DNA of 64,000 nucleotides. Source: Verrucomicrobiota bacterium JB023 (GTDB lineage Bacteria; Verrucomicrobiota; Verrucomicrobiia; Verrucomicrobiales; Akkermansiaceae). Shown in pieces: positions 34,581 through 43,019 of the stretch. How positions within the stretch are numbered: position 1 is the first letter of the stretch; the number at the start of each line of letters is the position of its first letter. The stretch is from the NCBI GenBank assembly GCA_030673895.1, contig JAUTCR010000029.1, forward strand, positions 1 through 64,000, given 5' to 3'. Both the position numbers and the translations under genes were made by a program. Under the pieces are notes generated by a model. The model searched no databases and was not told the origin of the DNA. It saw only the letters and a list, made by a program, of their open reading frames with translations.

Positions 34581-37076
34581 ATGAATCCTTCCAACGAAAC
34601 CGAACTCCTCTCCCCTGCGGGCAATTGGGACTGCGCCCGTGCGGCCATCGCAGCCGGGGCCGACGCCATCTTCTTTGGCCTTCCCGCCTTCAATGCGCGG
34701 CTGCGCGCCGATAACTTCACCCAGGACGACTTACCCGAACTCATGGCCTTCTTGCACAAGCACGGGGTCAAGGGCTTCCTGACGATGAATACCCTCATCT
34801 TCACCGGAGAGCTCCAGGCAGCGGCGCGCCAGCTTAGGCTGGCTGAAGAGGCCGGCGTGGATGCCTTCATCATCCAAGACCTCGGCCTGGCCCAGATGGC
34901 GGCTCGCCTTGCCCCCAACATCGAGATCCACGCCTCCACCCAGATGACGATCACCGCGCCCGACGGCCTCCGCTTCGTGGAGACGATTCTCCCCCTCAAG
35001 CGTGCCGTCCTCGCTCGTGAGCTATCGGTCAAGGAGATTGGCAAATTCAATGCGGCCCGCGAAACCACCGACCCCGGCTACAGCTCGACCCCACTGGAAG
35101 TTTTCGTCCACGGCGCCCTCTGTGTCGCCTACTCCGGCCAATGCCTCACGAGCGAATCTCTCGGCCAACGGTCCGCCAACCGGGGGGAATGTGCGCAAGC
35201 CTGCCGCATGCCCTATGAGTTGGTCGTGGATGGCGTCACCCGCGAGATGGGAGACACCCGCTACCTCCTCTCACCCCAGGATTTGGCCGCCGTCGACCTC
35301 ATCCCCGATCTAGTCGAGGCTGGGGTCAAGTCCTACAAAATCGAAGGTCGCCTGAAGTCACCCGAGTATGTCGCGGCCGTGACCCGGGTGTATCGCAAGG
35401 CGCTGGACGATGCCGCCGCGAGGACCGGCGAGTCCCAGGCTGATGCGGCAGCGGCCTCCTCTCCAGTCAGCGCTGCCGACCGTTACCAGCTAGAGATGAC
35501 CTTCTCCCGTGGGCTCTCCACGGGCTGGTTGGCGGGCACCAATCACCCCTATCTCACCCACGGCCGCTACGGTAAGAAGCGAGGCCCCTTCATCGGCACC
35601 ATCTCCGCAATCGGGAAGAATTGGTTAGAATTCAAGCCCGGCGAGCAAGCGGTCCCGCTCAAACCGGGCGATGGCATCGTCATTGACGAAGGCTTGGATC
35701 GAAACCACGAACAAGGCGGTCGTCTCTTCAAGGTTGAGGGCCATCGCCTCACCATCGATCGACTGGCAAAAATTGACCTGATGCGTCTGGAGCCCGGGCA
35801 GGCCATCCACAAAACCGCCGACCCGGCGCTCGAATCCGAGCTTCGCAAGTTCTGGAAGAACGCCAAGTTGAGCGAAAAGAAAGCGCCCTTGCATTTGGTC
35901 GTCGCGGGTCGTCCCGGCCTCCCCCTGACCCTCTCGAGCGGATCGATTTCCGTGCAAAGCAAGGAGGCTCTCAGCGAAGCCTCCAACCGGCCGCTCGACT
36001 TGGAGACCCTTCACGCCCAATTGGGCCGTCTGGGCAATACCCCTTACGAACTAGCCTCACTTGAGAATCGATTGGAGGGCATGTGCCATCTTCCGCTCAG
36101 CCAGCTCAATGCACTGCGCCGGGAGCTCATCAATCAATTACCCGACGATCCCCACCAAGTCAGCCCCGCCAAACAACCCGCCGAATCCTACGATGACCTC
36201 CTGCCTGACTCGACGCCATCACCCATCGGGGAAGAGCCGAAGCTCGCCGTCCTGACCCGGAGCCTGGAGCAGGTTGAGGCGGCTCTCGAGTGCGGCATCG
36301 AGACCATCTACTGCGACTTTGAGGATCCCCGCCGCTATCGCGAGGCAGTCGCGCTGAAGGAGCGTTCACCCCAGTCCTCGATCTTCCTCGCCACGCCGCG
36401 CATCATCAAGCCCAACGAGCACGGCTTCCTCAAGCACATCGCCTCCCTTTCTCCGGATGGCCTCCTCCTCCGCAACCTCGCCGCGCTCCACTACTACAAA
36501 GACCGTAATGAGTTCCGCAAGGTCGGGGACTTCTCCTTAAACGTCGCCAATCCCGTCACTGCGAAGCTGCTCAAGGAAAGCGCCCAACTCGAAAGGCTGA
36601 CCATCTCCTACGATCTCAATATCAATCAGGTTCTCGATCTCGTTGCCGGGACTCCCCCCGCTTGGTTGGAGCTAACCCTTCACCAGCACATGCCCCTCTT
36701 CCACATGGAGCATTGCGTCTTCTGCACCTTCATGAGCAAGGGAACCAGCTACAAGGACTGCGGCCGCCCCTGTGAGAAGCATGAGGTCCACCTCAGGGAT
36801 CGGGTGGGACAGCTTCACCGGCTTCATGCTGATGTCGGCTGCCGCAACACCCTCTTCAACGGGCGGGCCCAGACCGGCGCAGCCTTCTACGAGAGACTTC
36901 GTAGCCAGGGACTGGAGAACTTCCGGCTCGAGCTTCTCGATGAATCCCGTAGCGAGGCCCTCGCCCTCATCCGGCGCTATCACGCCCTGCTGAAGGGGCA
37001 GACCTCAGCCAGCGAGCTACTCGCCACCCTTCCCGCGCTTTCCAAGCTCGGCGTGACCGAAGGCACGCTGGCCTGA
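34581..37076 (+). CDS. U32-family peptidase-like protein (two-domain, RlhA/DUF3656-like)
   Basis: 831 residues from ATG 34581 (MNPSNETELLSPAGNWD); 21 upstream codons in the same frame look non-coding. The U32 TIM-barrel starts with LLSPAGNWDCARAAIAAGADAI. The Cys signature CVAYSGQCLTSESLGQRS...GECAQACR at about 180 is the iron-sulfur ligand region of U32 proteins. A DUF3656-like middle follows, and then a second U32-type half (about 555-830) with its own cluster HMEHCVFCTFMSKG...DCGRPCEKHE. U32 proteins now known in detail act in RNA hydroxylation (RlhA, TrhP) or ubiquinone synthesis (UbiU/V), so the peptidase name is historical. Which RNA or molecule it modifies is not known. Confidence 0.88.
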   Translation: MNPSNETELLSPAGNWDCARAAIAAGADAIFFGLPAFNARLRADNFTQDDLPELMAFLHKHGVKGFLTMNTLIFTGELQAAARQLRLAEEAGVDAFIIQDLGLAQMAARLAPNIEIHASTQMTITAPDGLRFVETILPLKRAVLARELSVKEIGKFNAARETTDPGYSSTPLEVFVHGALCVAYSGQCLTSESLGQRSANRGECAQACRMPYELVVDGVTREMGDTRYLLSPQDLAAVDLIPDLVEAGVKSYKIEGRLKSPEYVAAVTRVYRKALDDAAARTGESQADAAAASSPVSAADRYQLEMTFSRGLSTGWLAGTNHPYLTHGRYGKKRGPFIGTISAIGKNWLEFKPGEQAVPLKPGDGIVIDEGLDRNHEQGGRLFKVEGHRLTIDRLAKIDLMRLEPGQAIHKTADPALESELRKFWKNAKLSEKKAPLHLVVAGRPGLPLTLSSGSISVQSKEALSEASNRPLDLETLHAQLGRLGNTPYELASLENRLEGMCHLPLSQLNALRRELINQLPDDPHQVSPAKQPAESYDDLLPDSTPSPIGEEPKLAVLTRSLEQVEAALECGIETIYCDFEDPRRYREAVALKERSPQSSIFLATPRIIKPNEHGFLKHIASLSPDGLLLRNLAALHYYKDRNEFRKVGDFSLNVANPVTAKLLKESAQLERLTISYDLNINQVLDLVAGTPPAWLELTLHQHMPLFHMEHCVFCTFMSKGTSYKDCGRPCEKHEVHLRDRVGQLHRLHADVGCRNTLFNGRAQTGAAFYERLRSQGLENFRLELLDESRSEALALIRRYHALLKGQTSASELLATLPALSKLGVTEGTLA

Positions 37077-37085
37077 GGAGCGAGA

Positions 37086-38168
37086 ATGAAGTTGCCGCCC
37101 CACGAATACCTGCCTAGGTTCCGTGGTGGGATGAAGGCGATTCTCGTGGCCACTTTCGGCACTCTCCTGCTGGCAAGTCTGGCGGCGGAGCCGGTTGTCT
37201 TCACCATCGACCAATCCGATATCCAGCGGTCAATCTACTTTTCCTCCGGGCAATCAGACAGTGCCAATGCACCATTCTCCGGAACGCTTGTTGCCGAGGT
37301 GCAGCTGGATGAGGATGGAGGCTTGACCTCATTTCACTTCATCGGAGGGCGCTATCTTGATGAAGGTTCCGAGTTCACTTTTAATTTTGGCACCATTCCG
37401 TCGACTTCCAGCTTCACCCTGGCCTCACGACAGATCGGGATCTCTCCCTTCAGTGAAGGGGACGGCCCAGGGATTGATGGCGAGACGGGGCTTCTCGATG
37501 ATTTCAGCCACTACTGGATCGCAGACGCCGGAATGATTGTGCTCAGCTACGGGCCGTTCGAGGAAGTCCTCCGGGACTACTCCGCCGTTCCTCTCACCTC
37601 CAATTTCCTGAGTTCGACCTCAGTGAGCCAAGACTGGCGTTTAACCTCTGCCTTGGGAGTCCGGACGGGGCTGGCTCTCAATATTTCTCTCGATCACCTC
37701 GAGAACTACACCCTGGTCCCGGAAAATCCTCCCGACAACCCGGGGCTAAGCGCTCAAGTCCAAGTGATCGGAGAGACCATTGCCCGGGGTGAACATTTCT
37801 CACCCAGCGAGGAATTCACCGCCTGGCTGACTCATCATAGCCAAAGCATCGAGCACTTGGATACAATCAACCCGGAAACAGGAATGCCCCTCGCCTTGCT
37901 CTTCGCCCTCCGACTGCCGGCGGATGCGCTGACCCTGGGCCTGGAAGTTGAGCCCCTGACCCGGGTCGCGCGAATGGAGTTGCCTGCCGAGGGACCGCGC
38001 GTCCCCCTCTCACTGGAGGTCTCACCCGACATGGCAACTTGGTCGGAACTCGACTCGGACGGACGTCTTCAAGGTGGCCCCACCTTCGCGGTGAGCGACA
38101 CGGGGGCTGTCGAGGTTCCCTTGCCTGACTGGCCGCGCCTTTTCATCCGGCTGCGGACGGATGACTAA
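37086..38168 (+). CDS. Hypothetical secreted protein with verrucomicrobial C-terminal tail
   Basis: 360 residues from ATG 37086, which has a strong GAGGAG site 5 nt upstream; a second ATG at 37131 (MKAILVATFGTLLLASLAAEP) begins directly with the signal peptide and is equally possible. The mature part is beta-rich with no Cys and no recognised domain (EVQLDEDGGLTSFHFIGGRYL, shown in part). The C-terminal 60 residues (LSLEVSPDMATWSEL, ending LFIRLRTDD) match the SxDxxxW ... FxRL ending seen in the subtilase. It is 9 nt after the U32 gene and may be co-transcribed. Confidence 0.65.
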   Translation: MKLPPHEYLPRFRGGMKAILVATFGTLLLASLAAEPVVFTIDQSDIQRSIYFSSGQSDSANAPFSGTLVAEVQLDEDGGLTSFHFIGGRYLDEGSEFTFNFGTIPSTSSFTLASRQIGISPFSEGDGPGIDGETGLLDDFSHYWIADAGMIVLSYGPFEEVLRDYSAVPLTSNFLSSTSVSQDWRLTSALGVRTGLALNISLDHLENYTLVPENPPDNPGLSAQVQVIGETIARGEHFSPSEEFTAWLTHHSQSIEHLDTINPETGMPLALLFALRLPADALTLGLEVEPLTRVARMELPAEGPRVPLSLEVSPDMATWSELDSDGRLQGGPTFAVSDTGAVEVPLPDWPRLFIRLRTDD

Positions 38169-38224
38169 CGGCACGCAGAACAGCTAATTCCAAGGCTTCG
38201 CGATATCGAAGCGGAAGAAAGGCA

Positions 38225-40549
38225 TTAAAACTCAGCCTCGTCCTCGCCCAAGATTTGCACCTCCGTATCAAGCTCGATTCCCCGCTCCACGAGGGCCTTC
38301 TTCCGCAGGTCATCGATGAGAGCGAGGACCTCTTTCGCGGTTGCTTTCCCTTTGTTGATGATGAAGTTGCCATGCTCCTTGGACACGCGAGCTTTCCCGA
38401 TGCCGGTCTCCTTGAGCCCCAGCTCATCGACCAATTGGCCCGCGCCGATTCCAGCCTCTTTGGGATTCTTGAAGATGCAGCCCGCACTGGCCTCCCTCGG
38501 TTGAGATGATTTCCTCTTTTGCCGGGACTCATCAAGCCGCAGGGCAATCTCCTCCGGCTTCGCACTGGCTTGTCCCCGGAAGACCGCTCGCAAGGCGTAG
38601 TTGCGGCGCAGCTCGGGCACATTGCGGTAGAAGGATTCGATCTCCTCATTCTTCCGCACCCGGCGTTGTCCGTCCTCGTCAAGGAACTCCACTTCCACCA
38701 CTTGATCGAATGTTTCCACGCCCATCGCCCCCGCGTTCATGCGCAGGCCGCCGCCCACATTACCCGGGATGCCTTCCATCCACTCGAAACCGCCGATGCC
38801 CTGAGCCTGTGCGAAGCTGGCCAGCTTCTTGAAGCGCACCCCGGCTCCAGCCTCGATAAGCCCTTCGCCGACGACCTTTAATTCCCCAAATTCTCCCTTG
38901 TTTGATGGATGGACCACCGCGCCCCTGATTCCCCCATCCCGCACGAGCAGATTCGAGCCCCGGCCGACGATACGCACCGGCAAGCCATCCTCCTTGAAAG
39001 CTTCCACCGTTTCGCAAAAGCCCGCAAAGGTTTGCGGCTCAACCCAAAATTGAGCCGGCCCACCCACCAGCATCGTGGTGTGCTTGCGCATAGGCTCGTA
39101 GAGTTTGGTTTTGAGGTCGGCTTCGGAGCTCTCGCGCTTGATCTCTTCAAGAATGGATAAGTCGCGGGTGATCTTCCGGCCAATCTCATGGACATTACCC
39201 GCGCCCAGGGTGATGAGCAGATCGCGGGGACGCAGCTGGTTCCCAACAAGGTGATGGGCCGTGGCGAAGTCGTCCAAATACCAGCCCTCGGCACTGCCCT
39301 GACGCTCCATGGCATCGACAATGGTCTGACCGCTCACTCCCTCAATGGGATCCTCGCTCGCGGCATAGACAGGCAAGACGTAAACCACATCGGCCAGCTG
39401 CAGGGCCTTGCCAAAGTCCTCGGCCAAGCGCTGCGTCCTGGAGTAGCGATGGGGTTGGAAAACGACGACGAGACGCTCCCGTCCAAGCCCTCGCGCTGTC
39501 TTCAAGGTGGCCTCGATTTCCGTCGGGTGATGACCGTAATCGTCGATGACGCGCAGGAACTTGGTCCGGTATTTGGTCTCGAAGCGGCGTTTTGCGCCCG
39601 CGAAGGTCGATAGGGCGCGGGCCACGAGCCCGAAGTCTGCTCCCACCTGCATGGCCAAAGCGATGGCGGCCAAGGCATTGCTGACGTTGTGTCGGCCGGG
39701 AATCCCCAACTCGACCCGACCCAGCTCCTCACCATCACTCACGACCGTGAAAGCAGTCGTTCCCCGTCCTTCGAGAATATCCTTGGCGATCACATCATTG
39801 TGTTCTCCGAAGCCGTAGGACACAGCGGGCACCGAGTTGCCTTTTCCGCATACCCGGCTCGCGCCTTCATCGTCACCGCAATAGATGACCGCCCGGCCCG
39901 TTTGCCGGAGAAGGGTGCGGAACACGCCATCAATCTGCTCGATCCCGTCGGTATAGAAATCGAGATGCTCAGCCTCCACGTTGAGCACGATCGAGTAGTG
40001 GGGATGATAAAGAGCAAGCGTTCCGTCACTCTCATCGCCCTCTGCCACCATGAGCTTTCCGTCGTTATCCCAATTGGCATTGGTGCCGAGCACCGGGATC
40101 TCCGCGCCGACATAGTGGCTTGGCTTTTCTCCAGCCTTACGGAGGACATGGGCGCACATGGCGGAGGTGGTGGTCTTGCCATGGGTGCCGGAGACGACGA
40201 CGCCACCCTTGGCATGCAGGATGGCGGCCAGGCACTCCGCTCGCCGGAGGGACGGAATTCCCAGTCGATCCGCGGCTGCCCGGGCCGGATTAGTCTCCCT
40301 GATGGCGGAGGAGAAGACGACCACGTCCACTCCCTCAACTGATTCAGCCGAGTGCGGGGTCGAGAAGTCCAATCCCATCTTCTTGAGGCGCTCGACCTCC
40401 CCACTGGTCACTCGGTCGGATCCGCTCACGCGGTGCCCCATTTGAAGTAATAGTCCGGCCAGGCCGCTCATGCCCGAGCCAGCCACTCCGATCAAATGCA
40501 CCCTCACCGGATCACTCCGGTCCATGAATCGCTCCGTCCAGTCAGCCAT
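38225..40549 (-). CDS. murC-murB: MurC-MurB fusion: UDP-MurNAc-L-alanine ligase and UDP-enolpyruvyl-GlcNAc reductase
   Basis: 774 residues in one frame. Residues about 14-480 are MurC: HLIGVAGSGMSGLAGLL, the ATP loop VVSGTHGKTTTSAM at about 115, VAEGDESDGTL and DDYGHHPTEIEATL. Residues about 486-774 are MurB: VGRGSNLLVRDGGIRGAVV (FAD binding), WMEGIPGNVGGGLRMNAGAMG (shown in part) and GCIFKNPKEAGIGAGQLVDE. The catalytic Ser of typical MurB is replaced by Cys in AGCIFKNP, as in some other bacteria. The enzyme reduces UDP-GlcNAc-enolpyruvate to UDP-MurNAc with NADPH and then adds L-alanine, so it performs two consecutive steps. It lies outside the dcw cluster and is transcribed alone. Confidence 0.96.
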   Translation of the reverse strand: MADWTERFMDRSDPVRVHLIGVAGSGMSGLAGLLLQMGHRVSGSDRVTSGEVERLKKMGLDFSTPHSAESVEGVDVVVFSSAIRETNPARAAADRLGIPSLRRAECLAAILHAKGGVVVSGTHGKTTTSAMCAHVLRKAGEKPSHYVGAEIPVLGTNANWDNDGKLMVAEGDESDGTLALYHPHYSIVLNVEAEHLDFYTDGIEQIDGVFRTLLRQTGRAVIYCGDDEGASRVCGKGNSVPAVSYGFGEHNDVIAKDILEGRGTTAFTVVSDGEELGRVELGIPGRHNVSNALAAIALAMQVGADFGLVARALSTFAGAKRRFETKYRTKFLRVIDDYGHHPTEIEATLKTARGLGRERLVVVFQPHRYSRTQRLAEDFGKALQLADVVYVLPVYAASEDPIEGVSGQTIVDAMERQGSAEGWYLDDFATAHHLVGNQLRPRDLLITLGAGNVHEIGRKITRDLSILEEIKRESSEADLKTKLYEPMRKHTTMLVGGPAQFWVEPQTFAGFCETVEAFKEDGLPVRIVGRGSNLLVRDGGIRGAVVHPSNKGEFGELKVVGEGLIEAGAGVRFKKLASFAQAQGIGGFEWMEGIPGNVGGGLRMNAGAMGVETFDQVVEVEFLDEDGQRRVRKNEEIESFYRNVPELRRNYALRAVFRGQASAKPEEIALRLDESRQKRKSSQPREASAGCIFKNPKEAGIGAGQLVDELGLKETGIGKARVSKEHGNFIINKGKATAKEVLALIDDLRKKALVERGIELDTEVQILGEDEAEF

Positions 40550-40704
40550 CTGCCTCGTGATTCTGCCCGCCGCCCCCTGAGTCTCAAGCAGCTTTTCCGT
40601 CCCGTCGTTTCAGTATAATTGCAACCGATCTGTCAGAGCTACTTTTTAGCCAAGCTTCCCTGAAAGTTCATTTTCTCTTCTGCGGTAGCGCTTCCCTGAG
40701 TCAC

Positions 40705-41505
40705 ATGAAAATCAAAACCCTAATCACCTCGTCTGTACTCCTGCTTCCTCTCTCCAGCCTTCAGGGAGAAGAAGAGGGATTCCGCCCGCTCTTCGATGGA
40801 AAAACCCTGGAGGGCTGGACCTCTGCCAAAAGCACCGGCCCGGGCGACTGGGGCCCCTTCTCGGTCAATGAGGAAGAACAAGCCATCCATGTCTATGCGG
40901 GCGCGGAAGCCAACTCCAAGCAAGACTCCGACTGCTTGAACACCGATGACACCTTCAGCCACTACATCCTGAAGCTGGAATACAAGTGGCTCGACGACCG
41001 CTTCGCCCCCCGCACAAATTGGGACCGGGACGCGGGTCTCCTCTTTCATGTCCACGGAGACCTCACCAAAGTTTGGCCCCTGTCCTTGGAAATGCAGATC
41101 GGGGAATCACCGGGAGACAAGCCCGGTGGCAAGGAGCCAACTGAGAAACGCTTCCATACTGGAGACCTCTTCGTCCTGGGAGGCGACCTCCGGGCTGATG
41201 TCCGACGCGACGGAAAGTTTTATGACCCCCAAGGCGAGTTGAAAACCGGGCGCCACTGCCAAACCAAGCTTGGCGTCGAGAAGCCCAAGGGCGAGTGGAA
41301 CGAAATGGAAATTCGCGTCCATGGCTCCGAGAAGGCCACTTTCATCCTCAACGGAGAAGTCGTGCTCGAGCTCTCCAATTTCACCCAAAAGAACGAAGAC
41401 GGTGAAACCGTGCCACTCTCGAAGGGCCATATCGGCCTCCAAGCGGAATGGGCCGAGCTCCTTTATCGGAATATCCGAATCAAGGAACTCGATTCCGAAA
41501 AATAA
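40705..41505 (+). CDS. DUF1080 (3-keto-disaccharide hydrolase-like) secreted protein
   Basis: 266 residues with a signal peptide (IKTLITSSVLLLPLSSLQG). The DUF1080 core is seen: FRPLFDGKTLEGWTS at the start, LKLEYKW, DAGLLFHVHG, EMQIGE, and the closing KGHIGLQAEWAELLYRNIRIKEL (read in part). The fold is a concanavalin-like beta-sandwich; some members hydrolyse 3-keto-glycosides. Its stop codon abuts the stop of the convergent sulfatase without a gap. It probably shares polysaccharide breakdown with the two genes that follow. Confidence 0.92.
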   Translation: MKIKTLITSSVLLLPLSSLQGEEEGFRPLFDGKTLEGWTSAKSTGPGDWGPFSVNEEEQAIHVYAGAEANSKQDSDCLNTDDTFSHYILKLEYKWLDDRFAPRTNWDRDAGLLFHVHGDLTKVWPLSLEMQIGESPGDKPGGKEPTEKRFHTGDLFVLGGDLRADVRRDGKFYDPQGELKTGRHCQTKLGVEKPKGEWNEMEIRVHGSEKATFILNGEVVLELSNFTQKNEDGETVPLSKGHIGLQAEWAELLYRNIRIKELDSEK

Positions 41506-42990
41506 TCAGGGGTTGCCCGCTTCGGCAGCCTTCTTCCTCTGCTCGTAATCCTCGCGGGAGAGATAAGGGGAGACGTGGTGCGGCTGCAGTTCAATCAATG
41601 TCTCCGGTCGCAGCGGGGCCGGCTCTTCCGGGATGTGTGCGGCGAGTTCTTGCTGAATCGCCGCATACTCTTCCTTGCCGGCAAGATTATGCCACTCCTC
41701 CGGATCCTTCTTGATGTGGTAGAGCTCCTCCGACCCATCAATCAGGCGGAGGTACCGCCACTCCTCGGTATTGACCGCGAATTCACTGAAGTCATAAGCG
41801 GTCAATGAGGGGTGGTCCCACTCGCGATCGGGATCCTCGATGAGAGGAACCAGACTACGCCCGTCCAACTTCTCCAAGGGCGAGAGACCACACATCTCAA
41901 TCAAGGTCGGGTAGATATCGATCAGCGACGTCACCCGCGCACTCTCCTCCCCGGCATTGGTGCCACGGGCATCCTTAATCATCAAAGGGCATCGGGCCAC
42001 ATTGTCCCAAAGGGCAAACTTCCGCCAATGCATCTTCTCCCCCAGCTGCCAACCGTGATCGGACCAGAGAACGATGATCGTGTTATCCGCATGTGGACTA
42101 GCTTCCAACGAATCGAGCAACCGGCCCAACATCGCATCCGCATAACTGATTGATGCCAGATAACCCTGGACCGCCTTCTTCCATTGCCCGGCCTCGGTGA
42201 CGTGCTTGTGGTAGCCTCCTCCGCGATTGGCGATATCAATGCCCCGCTCGCTAAGGTCCGCTTGGTCATCCTCCAGAACCTTGGGCAACTGGATGTCCTC
42301 CAAAGGATAGAGATCGAAATACTCCTGGGGCACATACCAAGGCAAATGAGGTCGATAGATCCCACAAGCGAGGAAGAAGGGGCGATCCCGCTCCTGCTGC
42401 ATCTGCTCGCTAATCCATGCCACCGAGCGAGCATCTCCCGTCTCATCATCTTGAAGAGAAATTGGTGCCCAATCGAAGTCACCATACATCCCCTCGAAGG
42501 CAGGCATATTCACGGTCTCTCCCGGCTTGGGATAATGATACTCGGGCATCGGCTCCTCAATGGCTGGGAAGTAAGCCTCCCACCCTTTAGTATCGACTTG
42601 GGAGTAGTGGAAGATTTTGCCAGCCCCTGCCGAGTAGTAACCATTCGCACGAAAGTGGCTGCCCATGGTCACCGCATCAGGGATGGCCTTGGTCCAATGC
42701 TGATAGTTGGAATACATCCCGGAGGTGGCCGGATGTCTCCCGGTCATCGTCGCCGTCCGGGACGGGTTGCAGCCTGGCGAGGGGCAGTAGTTACGCGTGA
42801 AGTTGACCGACTGCTTGGCCAGTCGGGTAAAGTTCGGCGTGATCGCTTGAGGATGGCCACCCAAGGGCTCGATCCAATCATTGAGATCATCGACGGAGAT
42901 GAAGAGCACGTTGGGCTTGTCTTCGGCATGGCCCGTGACACCGAACAAGGCGAGAGAGGCAAAGGCAACGGGCAACAGTTTGGTAATCAT
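41506..42990 (-). CDS. Secreted sulfatase, iduronate-2-sulfatase-like (type I formylglycine)
   Basis: 494 residues from ATG 42990 (MITKLLPVAFASLALFG signal peptide); an ATG at 43041 would overlap the neighbour. The N-terminal metal site is in NVLFISVDDLNDW. The activation motif is CNPSRTATMTGR with Cys at about 75, the residue that is oxidised to formylglycine. Later blocks: VLWSDHGWQLGEKMHWRKFALWD (read in part) and TSLIDIYPTLIEMCGL. It cleaves sulfate esters from sulfated glycans in the periplasm or outside. It lies 29 nt downstream of the sialate O-acetylesterase, so the two form an operon. Confidence 0.95.
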   Translation of the reverse strand: MITKLLPVAFASLALFGVTGHAEDKPNVLFISVDDLNDWIEPLGGHPQAITPNFTRLAKQSVNFTRNYCPSPGCNPSRTATMTGRHPATSGMYSNYQHWTKAIPDAVTMGSHFRANGYYSAGAGKIFHYSQVDTKGWEAYFPAIEEPMPEYHYPKPGETVNMPAFEGMYGDFDWAPISLQDDETGDARSVAWISEQMQQERDRPFFLACGIYRPHLPWYVPQEYFDLYPLEDIQLPKVLEDDQADLSERGIDIANRGGGYHKHVTEAGQWKKAVQGYLASISYADAMLGRLLDSLEASPHADNTIIVLWSDHGWQLGEKMHWRKFALWDNVARCPLMIKDARGTNAGEESARVTSLIDIYPTLIEMCGLSPLEKLDGRSLVPLIEDPDREWDHPSLTAYDFSEFAVNTEEWRYLRLIDGSEELYHIKKDPEEWHNLAGKEEYAAIQQELAAHIPEEPAPLRPETLIELQPHHVSPYLSREDYEQRKKAAEAGNP

Positions 42991-43019
42991 GAGCGTCGGG
43001 TTGTTAGATGCGAAACCTG

